The notes beneath the pieces were generated by a model. It made no database searches. It was given only the letters and a program-made list of their open reading frames with translations, and was not told where the DNA came from. From JBDRGX01 sp043817485 [NCBI: bacterium] (GTDB taxonomy: Bacteria; JBDRGX01): 8,010 nt of DNA. The stretch spans positions 1 through 8,010 of the forward strand of contig JBDRGX010000089.1 in NCBI GenBank assembly GCA_043817485.1. Direction: 5' to 3'. A program made the position numbers and the translations under genes. Below are positions 1 through 6,096 of the stretch, one piece after another (position 1 is the stretch's first letter; each line of letters opens with the position of its first letter).

Positions 1-94
1 TTTATATCAACTAATTTAAGTCTTTATATATACAATTGATAATTAATGGCAAAACTATCCCATATATAGTATTTATTGCTAATATTGGCACAAC

Positions 95-232
95 ATGTTG
101 TATACTTCTCATGCCAAATTTCTATTGCGACACAGTCTCGAAGATAAGTACGGATCTACATTAACAATGGAATATTCTGCTTCTAATATTGAAAATACAA
201 ATTGGGGAAAAGTAAAACAATTGTTTAGATAA
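95..232 (+). pseudogene. 3' tail of an unidentified plus-strand gene (remnant)
   Basis: An open frame of 45 codons ends at TAA 230-232, about 20 bases before a strong terminator. The last 30 residues or so (ending NWGKVKQLFR) look like a genuine protein C-terminus, but I do not recognise the family. No Shine-Dalgarno sequence precedes the ATG at 95, and a stop lies in frame just upstream. The first part of the frame crosses a dispersed-repeat fragment (124-139) that recurs inverted at the right end of the window. The simplest reading is that only the 3' end of an older gene survives, with its upstream part lost or replaced by repeat DNA. A real small gene starting at ATG 95 or ATG 167 cannot be excluded. 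Confidence 0.35.
124..139 (+). repeat. Dispersed repeat fragment, inverted partner of 7881-7896
   Basis: ATTGCGACACAGTCTC here matches the reverse complement of 7881-7896 (ATTGTGACACAGTCTC) at 15 of 16 positions. The two copies sit at opposite ends of the window in inverted orientation, each among other repeat-like sequence. The match ends sharply on the right: AAGATAAG follows here, while ATGAATTG follows in the other copy. This fits a short conserved core of a repeat family. Confidence 0.45.
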
Positions 233-251
233 AAATTCGAGAACATTTACA

Positions 252-288
252 AAAAAAAAGGGATTGGAGTTTTCCAATCCCTTTTTTT
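252..288 (+). terminator. Rho-independent terminator, probably bidirectional
   Basis: A perfect 9-bp stem GGGATTGGA (260-268) / TCCAATCCC (273-281) closes a GTTT loop and is followed by seven T (282-288). The stem is preceded by an A tract (252-259) that can extend pairing with the T tract and gives the reverse strand a T tail. It lies about 20 bases after the TAA of the plus-strand gene tail ending at 232, so it ends that transcript. It could also stop leftward transcripts that read past dus. Confidence 0.9.
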
Positions 289-590
289 ATTTATACCAAG
301 TCGCATTTAAACGCTAATTTGCAATAAACTAAAAAGAAGAAAATCAGAATATCGAAATCAGAAACAAATTCGAATGACTAAAGGAATTTTTAAATTTTAG
401 ATTTTGGATTGGGAGAATTTTCAATTTGAAATTTTCAATTTAAAATAAATTTCAATGTTTCTCCCGATAATTCTAACCCCGAAAGGGTGATATTATTATA
501 GAAGGTGACATTGTCCGTTATTGGAAAATTACAGACAACCACAAAAGATTGTCCTACAGGAATTATGTAAATTATTTTCTAAAAAAAAAA
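289..590. other. Non-coding repeat-derived spacer between terminator and dus
   Basis: I find no convincing gene here. The stretch contains 7-bp inverted arms GGGAGAA (411-417) and TTCTCCC (459-465) around a T/A-rich interior with the phrase ATTTTCAATTT twice, then a GATATTATTATAG-type repeat (474-513). The rest (for example around 340-385 and 540-570) looks like decayed dispersed intergenic repeat of the kind common in AT-rich environmental genomes; that recognition is from memory and was not tested. Confidence 0.5.
474..513 (+). repeat. GATATTATTATAG-type dispersed repeat, copy A
   Basis: On the plus strand the unit reads AACCCCGAAAGGG followed by TGATATTATTATAG, then runs directly into AAGGTGACATTG. 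The first part matches unit C and the second part matches unit B of the two-unit array at 1534-1613, which lies on the opposite strand. Copy A looks like the same two-unit array with the spacer and one hairpin collapsed. CCCC-GAAA-GGG can form a small hairpin. Similar repeats occur in Bacteroidetes and other AT-rich genomes to my recollection; the family assignment is an inference. Confidence 0.6.
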
Positions 591-1469
591 TTAGATTAAG
601 GTTTTTTTATATGCTTTAATATGTTTTTGCATTTTTGATGTACCACGATATTCGCCATAATGTGTAATTGTTCTTTTGAAAAGTTCATCAAATAACATAA
701 TTTTTTCATTGTTTATTGGTTGAGTTATATTTTTTTCTTTTAACATTTGTTTAATTTCATGAAAAATCCATGGATTACCAATTGCTCCTCTCGCAATCAT
801 TATTCCATCACATTCTGTTATCTGAAACATTTTTACTGCATCATAAGCATTAAAAATACTGCCATTACCAATAACAGGTATTTTAACTATTTTTTTTATT
901 TCTTTAATTATATCCCAATCTGCAACACCTTCATATTTTTGTTCACCTGTTCTTCCATGAATTGTAATTGCATCAACACCTGCATCTTCCAATTCTTTTG
1001 CAAAATCAACTGCATTTATATTTTTTGCATCAAATCCTTTTCGTATTTTGGCTGTTATGGGCTTATTTGTAACTTTTTTTGCTTCTTTTATAATAGATGC
1101 TGCTAATTTAGGGTTTTTCATAAGTGCTACACCTTCCCCTCTTCTAACAACCTTTTTAGTAGGACAACCCATATTTATATCTATCAAGCAAATGTCATCA
1201 TTTTCATTTAATTTTTCACATGCTTTTGCTATTATTTCAGGTTCATTTCCATACAACTGAATAGCAACAGGTTTTTCTTCAGGAAGTATTTGTATCATAC
1301 GATTAGTTCTTTTGTCTTTATGAAAAATACCCCTTGCAGTAATCATTTCAGTATAAGTAAGATCACAACCGGCTTTTTTACAAATAATTCTAAAAGTTAT
1401 ATCTGTTACACCAGCCATTGGTGCTAAAAAAATATTATTCTCTAATTTAAGATTGCCAATTTGTATCAT
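591..1469 (-). CDS. dusB: tRNA-dihydrouridine synthase (DusB-like), C-terminus short
   Basis: FMN-dependent enzyme that reduces specific uridines in tRNA to dihydrouridine using NADPH, in the cytoplasm. I chose ATG 1467-1469 (292 aa), which gives the usual start MIQIGNLKL and has GGA 10 bases upstream. A GTG at 1490 would add seven residues that look like leader. Visible motifs are APMAGVTD (16-23, FMN site), INMGCPTKKV with the catalytic Cys about 102, AKIRKG, ITIHGRT (about 168-174), GNGSIF (about 201) and ARGAIGNPWIF (about 226), all in TIM-barrel order. The C-terminal helical tRNA-binding domain begins normally but stops at HIKAYKKTLI, where family members continue (HIxWYxKGLxxAxxxRxxI and more), so about 30-40 residues seem to be missing. 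The stop abuts repeat-rich DNA. Core catalytic residues are intact, so activity is possible. The family is certain; DusB rather than another Dus subtype is likely. Confidence 0.92.
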   Translation of the reverse strand: MIQIGNLKLENNIFLAPMAGVTDITFRIICKKAGCDLTYTEMITARGIFHKDKRTNRMIQILPEEKPVAIQLYGNEPEIIAKACEKLNENDDICLIDINMGCPTKKVVRRGEGVALMKNPKLAASIIKEAKKVTNKPITAKIRKGFDAKNINAVDFAKELEDAGVDAITIHGRTGEQKYEGVADWDIIKEIKKIVKIPVIGNGSIFNAYDAVKMFQITECDGIMIARGAIGNPWIFHEIKQMLKEKNITQPINNEKIMLFDELFKRTITHYGEYRGTSKMQKHIKAYKKTLI

Positions 1470-1514
1470 TTTTTTTAATTCCAAAAACACAATTCTTAAT
1501 TTTGTTTTGTGTTA

Positions 1515-1542
1515 TTTATATATAATATACTTTCTACAACAA
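1515..1542 (-). promoter_or_regulatory. Candidate sigma-70-type promoter for dus
   Basis: On the minus strand TTGTTG (1542-1537) is separated by 16 bases from TATAAA (1520-1515), and dus starts at 1469. The -35 element overlaps the end of repeat unit B, so the repeat may have supplied promoter sequence. In DNA this AT-rich such matches arise easily by chance. The 270-base gap after the methyltransferase gene is what makes a separate promoter for dus plausible. Confidence 0.3.
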
Positions 1543-1613
1543 TGTCACCCCTTCGGGGTTTAACGGTAATTATTTAATAATTGCTATAATAATATCAGCC
1601 CTTCAGGCTTTAA
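1534..1613 (-). repeat. GATATTATTATAG-type dispersed repeat, two units (C then B)
   Basis: Read on the minus strand, unit C (1613-1584) is AAAGCCTGAAGGGC then TGATATTATTATAG, and unit B (1563-1534) is AAACCCCGAAGGGG then TGACATTGTTGTAG. The two units are offset by exactly 50 bases. Each begins with a short hairpin (GCC-TGAAG-GGC and CCCC-GAA-GGGG). The array lies in the non-coding interval between the methyltransferase and dus and is inverted relative to copy A at 474-513, so dus is bracketed by inverted copies. The rest of this interval (1614-1740) is A/T-rich with no gene I can support. Confidence 0.65.
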
Positions 1614-1740
1614 TATATATAACGACTTAACTTTATCCATAAATACATCTACTTGCATATTTTTTTTTGAATTGTTCGTTAACTATTTTTTGCCGTTATA
1701 TATAATTATATCTCTTTCTAAATTTTTGAATGAAAAATTA

Positions 1741-2529
1741 TTATTTTTTTATAATTGCTATAATATCTAAACACTTATCTAAATTTTCTTTTTTAATTAT
1801 AAAATTTGATGATTTAATTTTAGACATTTTTTTTTCTGTCCAAAATTTAATTAATTTTAATATTTTTTGTTTTATGCTTGAAGAAATTATTTTTCGTAAT
1901 TTTAGTTTATCTTTACAAAACAATGAACTTCCTTCTTTATTTTGAAAATATTCATCAATAAAAACATTTTTTCCAAATAATCCATACAATTCTACATTAG
2001 AAAAATATTTTAAAAAAATTTTTTGTAATTCTTCGGGATAAAATTCTTTTATATGGAATGGATTTCCAACATCTTCTTGCAAAGAAAATGTATATTTATT
2101 AGGTGTAGAAATAATAATAGTTTTATTTTGTTTTATTACTCTTTTCATTTCGTTTAAATATAAATTTAATTCTTTTATATGTTCAATTACTTGAAAAGAA
2201 CAAATTAAATCAAAACTATCATTTGAAAATTTTAAATTTTGTGAATCCATTATTTCAAAACAAAGATTTTTATGTTGATATTTTTGTTTTGACTTATAAA
2301 TAGCCTCTTCAGAAATATCTATGCCAATAATTTTAGAAACAAAAGGAGATAATGAAAAAGTACCATAGCCAATTCCACACCCATTATCTAAAACTGTATC
2401 TTGTGAATTAATAAATTTTTTAGTAAATTCATAAACTGCAACATGTCTTTCAAAAAAACTTCTATATTCTATATCTAAATTTATTACATCTGGATTCATT
2501 CTTTCTGCATATAAATTTTCATTTTCCAT
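1741..2529 (-). CDS. Class I SAM-dependent methyltransferase
   Basis: Soluble methyltransferase of the Methyltransf_11/UbiG-like type, 262 aa, substrate unknown. Motif I is VLDNGCGIGYG (46-56), which binds SAM; the acidic residue after strand 2 is in IGIDIS (D71). FDLICSFQVIEHI (106-118) is the typical post-motif block and TIIISTPNK (about 138-146) ends the Rossmann core. The N-terminal AERMNPDV resembles the GERMxPD start of methyltransferases found in cell-surface glycan clusters, which hints at a sugar or lipid-linked substrate, but no glycan gene is nearby. The last 60 residues or so are Lys/Ile-rich and not recognised. ATG 2529 has a good SD (AGGA, 7-base spacing) lying inside the last codons of the upstream gene, two bases away, so translation is probably coupled. 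It is the last gene of the block. Confidence 0.85.
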   Translation of the reverse strand: MENENLYAERMNPDVINLDIEYRSFFERHVAVYEFTKKFINSQDTVLDNGCGIGYGTFSLSPFVSKIIGIDISEEAIYKSKQKYQHKNLCFEIMDSQNLKFSNDSFDLICSFQVIEHIKELNLYLNEMKRVIKQNKTIIISTPNKYTFSLQEDVGNPFHIKEFYPEELQKIFLKYFSNVELYGLFGKNVFIDEYFQNKEGSSLFCKDKLKLRKIISSSIKQKILKLIKFWTEKKMSKIKSSNFIIKKENLDKCLDIIAIIKK

Positions 2530-2531
2530 TT

Positions 2532-3002
2532 TTATGTCCTTTTTTTAATAAATATAAAAAATTCTATAATAACTGTTACTCCAATCAAATAAGGTAAAGC
2601 TAAAATACAATCTTCTGGCCAAAAAATAGGTATTTTAGGTGTCCAAAACAAAAAAAAACAAGAATATTTATCACCTTCAAAAAGTATTTGAAACGAATCT
2701 AAAAAAAAATGACAAAAAACACCTATAATTAAACTTGTAAAAACTTTTTTAAAAAGATTTTTATCAAAAAATTGAGCAATTAAATAGCATACTATTAAAA
2801 GAGTAAAAGGTGTATGTAAGGGCATAAAAAAATATCTAAAATCTGGAAATAATTCTTGAAAAGTTCTTGAAAAAATATCTGGTAAAATTACACCTAAATA
2901 AACTAAACAAAGGTTTTGCAACCAAAGGTTTCTCAACCAAATATTTTTCAACCATCTTCTAATTACAAAAATACTTATAAAATGGGTGATTAAATCCGGC
3001 AT
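2532..3002 (-). CDS. YdjM-like membrane-bound metal-dependent hydrolase family protein
   Basis: Small integral membrane protein of 156 aa. It begins MPDLITHF and contains, in order, TH (H7), a GVILPDI segment (D42), PLHTPF (H63) and GVFCHFFLDS (H98, D102). This spaced His/Asp set with membrane helices (about 67-79, 87-101, 137-152) is the pattern of the YdjM/DUF457-type putative membrane hydrolases, whose substrate is not established. The match is by motif pattern, and overall similarity to YdjM is probably low. Residues 17-31 are a triplicated pentapeptide (WLKNI, WLRNL, WLQNL) encoded by a 15-bp tandem repeat. The start ATG 3002 has SD AAGGAAAG at good spacing, inside the end of the preceding gene, which it overlaps by 44 bases. 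In E. coli ydjM is LexA-controlled; no LexA site is seen here, but recN and rmuC lie upstream in the same block. Confidence 0.65.
   Translation of the reverse strand: MPDLITHFISIFVIRRWLKNIWLRNLWLQNLCLVYLGVILPDIFSRTFQELFPDFRYFFMPLHTPFTLLIVCYLIAQFFDKNLFKKVFTSLIIGVFCHFFLDSFQILFEGDKYSCFFLFWTPKIPIFWPEDCILALPYLIGVTVIIEFFIFIKKRT
2909..2953 (-). repeat. 15-bp tandem repeat, three copies, in-frame
   Basis: Three adjacent 15-base units (2909-2923, 2924-2938, 2939-2953) read on the plus strand AAAGGTTTTGCAACC, AAAGGTTTCTCAACC and AAATATTTTTCAACC. Because 15 is a multiple of three, copy number can change without breaking the reading frame. In the minus-strand gene they encode WLQNL, WLRNL and WLKNI, residues 27-31, 22-26 and 17-21 of the membrane hydrolase. 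Confidence 0.85.
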
Positions 3003-3444
3003 TTTTTCTTTCCTTAAAAATTAATTTTTTGAAATCAAATTCATAACAAGAAAAAAATAAAAATAAAACTAAAATAACTGAAAAAATAGAAAAAATTTGT
3101 TTTGATTTTCTATTTTTATGAATATGAAATTTTTGTAATTTGATATATCCTTGTTTATAAAAAATCCCTTTTATACTGACAATTTCATCTTTTTTAAATC
3201 TTTTAACAATATTTTCATTTTTAATTTTTATCCATATTTTTTGTCTTCCTTTTTTAATTTCAAACCCATCTTTTTCTAAATTTACAATTTTCCAATTTCT
3301 ACAAATTAATTCACAAGTATCATATTTTTCTGGATATTTTAAACATTTTTCTGGAGATAATTCTTTATTCCCTTGATTATAACTATACAAACAAATAAGA
3401 AAAATTATGATCAATAAAGCAATTATTTTACAACATCTTCTCAT
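2959..3444 (-). CDS. Hypothetical membrane-anchored protein with probable OB-fold domain
   Basis: 161-aa protein not recognised as a named family. Residues 7-23 form a hydrophobic N-terminal helix (signal anchor; no proper lipobox), residues 116-133 a second helix, and the end is basic (KKLIFKERKN). Between them, about 40-109, is a beta-rich stretch with the rhythm of an OB-fold: YDTCELICRNWKI, then DGFEIKKGRQKIWIKIK, then FKKDEIVSIKGIFYKQGYIKL. Two helices would place this domain outside the cytoplasmic membrane if the N-terminus is inside. OB-folds bind nucleic acids, sugars or partner proteins, and the ligand cannot be told here. The ATG overlaps the stop of the adenosine-specific kinase gene (ATGA, 3441-3444) with no clear SD, so it probably depends on translational coupling. 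Its 3' end overlaps the next gene by 44 bases and carries that gene's SD. Confidence 0.75.
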   Translation of the reverse strand: MRRCCKIIALLIIIFLICLYSYNQGNKELSPEKCLKYPEKYDTCELICRNWKIVNLEKDGFEIKKGRQKIWIKIKNENIVKRFKKDEIVSIKGIFYKQGYIKLQKFHIHKNRKSKQIFSIFSVILVLFLFFSCYEFDFKKLIFKERKNAGFNHPFYKYFCN

Positions 3445-3923
3445 TTTTTATAGCCAATTTTTCTCAAAAATTCTTTTCTTTGTTTTATATCATTTTCTTG
3501 TTCTATTCCGCAAGATTTTTTTCCATCAATAACTCCTAAAATACCTCTTCCTTGTGTAGTTTCTGCAATAATTATTTCAATTGGATTTGCACTCGCACAA
3601 TAAATAGAACAAACTTCACAAATATTTTTTATAGCATTTAAAACATTTATAGGAAAAGCATTTTTCATTAAAATAATAAAACTATGTCCCGCACCTACAT
3701 TTAAAGCATTTTCTGCTGCAAGATTTTTTAATTCTTCATCATTTCCTTCAAATCGTACAAGACAAGGACCAGAAGATTCACAAAAACCAATTCCAAATTT
3801 TATTTCTGAAACAGAAGAAATTAATGCTTCATAAATATCTTCTATAGTTTTAATAAAATGTGCTTGTCCAATTATAATATTTAAATCATCGGGCTTATTT
3901 ATTTTAATCGTTTTTATTTCCAT
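3441..3923 (-). CDS. Adenosine-specific kinase (COG1839 / PF04008)
   Basis: Small cytoplasmic protein of 160 aa, full length for the family. I chose ATG 3921-3923, which gives the normal start MEIKTIKINKPDDLN and has a strong SD (GAGGA). An ATG at 3953 would add an unlikely Lys-rich stretch, MHIKKKKRKI. Characteristic blocks are IIIGQAHFIKTIEDIYEAL (17-34), FGIGFCESSGPCLVRFEGNDEEL (43-65), NVGAGHSFIILMKNAFPINVLNAI (75-98), ETTQGRGILGVIDG (121-134) and DIKQRKEFLRKIGYKK at the end. Family work on a Pyrobaculum protein reported adenosine nucleotide binding and a stable phosphohistidine; H22 and H80 are the only two histidines here and are candidates. The in vivo role is unresolved. It overlaps rmuC by 20 bases and the next gene by 4, so it is firmly within the operon. 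Family assignment is nearly certain. Confidence 0.93.
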   Translation of the reverse strand: MEIKTIKINKPDDLNIIIGQAHFIKTIEDIYEALISSVSEIKFGIGFCESSGPCLVRFEGNDEELKNLAAENALNVGAGHSFIILMKNAFPINVLNAIKNICEVCSIYCASANPIEIIIAETTQGRGILGVIDGKKSCGIEQENDIKQRKEFLRKIGYKK

Positions 3924-5259
3924 TATTTTCCTCTTTTTTTTCTTGATATGCAATTTCTTTAAAATAAGTTTCTATTGGTTCTATAATAGGTATTTTTTTT
4001 TCTTCTGAAACTATTTTAAGCTCTTTAAATTTTTTAAATCCAGGCATAACTCTTGCATTCCATGAACTTAATGCTTCATTATATGATTGATTAGCAGAAC
4101 AAAGCCCTTTTTTAATGTTATTAAAATATTCTATAAATTTACAAAGTCTATCAAAAAGTTCTTTTCCAGATTCCCAAATTTGTTGAGTATTTTGTGTAAT
4201 TTCTTGTTGTTGCCAAGCATAAGCTATTGTTTTCAATAAAGTAATAATAGTTGTAGGAGTTGCAATAATAACATGGTTTCTAATTCCTTCTTCTATAAGA
4301 TTTTCATTTTGTTCTAAAGCAGCACTAAAAAAACATTCCCCTGGTAAAAACAAAACTACAAAATCTGGACTTAAATTAAATTGCTTCCAATAAGCTTTAT
4401 TTCCAAGAGAACGAATATGTTTTTTTATGTTATCAGCATGGTTTTCAAGATATTCTTTACGCAAAGATTCATCATTTGTTTCAAGAGCTTTGGTATATGA
4501 TTCTAAAGAAATTTTTGCATCTATAACAATATTACGGCCTTCTGGTAATTTTACAATAAGATCTGGTCTTTGTTGCTTTTCTTCATCTGTTTTCATAGAA
4601 TACTGTTCAACAAAATCACAATATGAAGACATTCCAGAAATTTCAACTACTCGTTTTAAAGTTATTTCTCCCCATTTCCCTATAGATTTTGGATTTCTAA
4701 GTGCTGTTGATAAAGTCGTTGTTTCTTTTTGAAGTTTTTCTTGAGTGATTGAAAGATTTTCTAAATGTTTTTCTAATCCTCCATAAGCTTGTTGTCTCGC
4801 ATTTTCCATTTTGTCTAATGATTCTTTTAAGGGCTTTATTAATAAATCTATTGATTCTTGACGTTTATTAAGATCTCCTTTTGCTTCTGTAATAAAATTT
4901 TCTAATGTGTTTTTTGCAATCTCTAAAAAAATCTGATTATTATTTTTTAAAGATTCTGCAGAAAGAGCATTAAAAGTATCTTTAAGTTTTAAAGTAGCAT
5001 CTTCAAAAAGTTTTTTTTGTTCTTCAAGATTTTTTTGAGAATTTTCTAATCGTGTTTGAGAGGTTACTTTTTCTATTTTTTCATTATCTAAATTTAAACG
5101 AAGCTTTTCTATCTCTTCATCTTTTTTTTGAATTTCAGATTTAAGATTTGTAATCATATTTTCATTTATATATATTTTACTTCCTAATGATGCTTTACTA
5201 TAAAAATAAATAATTATTGCACCTATGATAAAGCTAATAATAGCAAAAAATATTTCCAT
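3904..5259 (-). CDS. rmuC: DNA recombination protein RmuC
   Basis: RmuC family protein of 451 aa, thought to limit recombination at inverted repeats and to have a PD-(D/E)XK-type nuclease core. Residues 4-20 form a membrane anchor, about 33-90 and 125-185 are coiled coil, and the RmuC domain covers about 185-415. Markers are LRNPKSIGKWGE (187-198), QRPDLIVKLPEG (230-241) with D233, IVIDAK (244-249) with D247 and K249 as likely metal/catalytic residues, FLPGE (304-308), and IIATPTTIITLLKTIAYAW (331-349). The C-terminal tail is short and Glu/Lys-rich. ATG 5259 has SD AAGGA at good spacing, 12 bases after the inositol-monophosphatase stop. The 3' end overlaps the adenosine-specific kinase start. 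Length and domain order are normal, so the gene appears intact. Confidence 0.95.
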   Translation of the reverse strand: MEIFFAIISFIIGAIIIYFYSKASLGSKIYINENMITNLKSEIQKKDEEIEKLRLNLDNEKIEKVTSQTRLENSQKNLEEQKKLFEDATLKLKDTFNALSAESLKNNNQIFLEIAKNTLENFITEAKGDLNKRQESIDLLIKPLKESLDKMENARQQAYGGLEKHLENLSITQEKLQKETTTLSTALRNPKSIGKWGEITLKRVVEISGMSSYCDFVEQYSMKTDEEKQQRPDLIVKLPEGRNIVIDAKISLESYTKALETNDESLRKEYLENHADNIKKHIRSLGNKAYWKQFNLSPDFVVLFLPGECFFSAALEQNENLIEEGIRNHVIIATPTTIITLLKTIAYAWQQQEITQNTQQIWESGKELFDRLCKFIEYFNNIKKGLCSANQSYNEALSSWNARVMPGFKKFKELKIVSEEKKIPIIEPIETYFKEIAYQEKKEENNGNKND

Positions 5260-5271
5260 TATGTTTCCTTT

Positions 5272-6094
5272 TTATTTTTTTATAAAACTTTTCTTTTCCC
5301 ACATAACTTCTAATACTTGTGAATGTAATTTTTTATTAGTAACTAAAATATTATCTTTATTTAAAGAAAATTTTTCTCCTTTAATATCTGTGGCAATTCC
5401 TTTTGCTTTTTCTACAATTATTTTTCCAGCTACCATATCCCAAGATTTTAAACCAATTTCCCAATAACCATCGGATCTACCACAAGCAACATAACATAAA
5501 TCTAATGCTGCAGCTCCATCAATTCTTAATCCCAATGTAGAAAAAAGTACTTTTTGAAAATGGTCTATATTGTTATCTTTCATTTTTTCCAAATGATAAC
5601 AAAATCCAGTTGAAAATTTTGCTTTTGCAATATTATTTACAGAATTTACTTTTATTTCTTTTCCATTTAAAAAAGCTGAACTATCAATAATACTTGCTTC
5701 AAATAATTCATTTTTCAAAGGATCAAAAATAACTCCTAAAATAACTTCTTCTTTATAAGTTAAACCAATTGAAGTACAGAAAAATGGATAATTATAAGCA
5801 TAATTATTAGTTCCATCTAATGGATCAATAATCCAACAATAATCTGATTTAGATTTTTCTTTATATAATTCTTCTCCTACAATATTATGATCTGAAAAGT
5901 TTTGTTTAATGATTTGATAAATTTTTTTTTTCTGACAAAACATCAGCAATTGTAACAATTTCTCTATTACTTTTCATTTTACGAGTTGTTTTGCCAAAAT
6001 GCTCTATTAAAATCTTTCCCGCTTCTTTTGCTGCTTTTATGGCTACTTTTTTAAATTCATTGTGATATGCATTTATTAAATTTTTTGTAATCAT
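5272..6094 (-). CDS. Inositol monophosphatase family protein, interrupted by a one-base frameshift
   Basis: Two overlapping frames (6094-5906 and 5958-5272) together encode one IMPase/SuhB-type sugar phosphatase. Joined inside the A10 run at 5922-5931 they give 273 aa, the usual family length, and the join DVLSEKKIYQIIKQNF fits the family. Motifs after joining are GEE (about 73-75, metal ligand), WIIDPLDGTNN (about 87-97, metal-binding Asps), GAAALDLCYVACGRSDGYWE (about 193-212) and WDMVAG (about 218-223, metal Asp). These are Mg2+-dependent phosphatases; the substrate could be inositol-1-phosphate, fructose-1,6-bisphosphate or another sugar phosphate. As read, the first frame stops after 62 residues, before any metal ligand, and the second has no good start. 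Reducing A10 to A9 restores the frame. A sequencing error, a true mutation or RNA-polymerase slippage are all possible. ATG 6094 has SD GAGGA within the end of recN, two bases away. Confidence 0.88.
5922..5931 (-). other. A10 homopolymer frameshift site in the inositol monophosphatase gene
   Basis: Ten T on the plus strand (ten A in the coding strand) span the point where the reading frame changes. Upstream codons read TCA GAA AAA AAA; nine A would continue in frame as ATT TAT CAA ATC, which encodes the expected family sequence. With ten A the frame reads NLSNH and stops. Long A runs are known sites of both sequencing indels and transcriptional slippage. Confidence 0.9.
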
Positions 6095-6096
6095 TT

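Noticed and set aside
570-610. Terminator at the end of dus, using the T10 run after the stop
   Set aside because: The only pairing is an A7/T7 match with no GC in the stem. It may help release transcripts but cannot be supported as a hairpin terminator.
747-1260. Plus-strand open frames of 119 and 70 codons opposite dus
   Set aside because: They are antisense to a clearly recognisable dus gene, are rich in Phe/Cys/Ile as expected from the complement of AT-rich coding DNA, and lack family features.
1534-1613. Short CRISPR array
   Set aside because: There are only two imperfect units, the spacer between them is very A/T-rich, and the units are hairpin repeats with an inverted copy elsewhere. 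No cas gene is present.
1700-1760. Terminator after the methyltransferase gene
   Set aside because: Only all-A/T stems such as AATTTTT/AAAAATT can be drawn, which are expected by chance here. No GC-containing stem with a T tract was found.
1730-1945. Plus-strand frame of 71 codons opposite the methyltransferase, and similar ones near 4427-4732, 5225-5467 and 6743-6940
   Set aside because: All are antisense to well-supported genes and have low-complexity hydrophobic translations with no motif.
3904-3953. Longer start (ATG 3953) for the adenosine-specific kinase
   Set aside because: The extra ten residues are a Lys-rich stretch translated from the rmuC end, while ATG 3923 has a strong SD and the family-typical N-terminus.
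5906-6094. Independent 62-aa small protein upstream of the phosphatase
   Set aside because: Its sequence is the normal N-terminal helix of an IMPase up to LSEKK, then a frameshifted tail; it is part of the broken gene.
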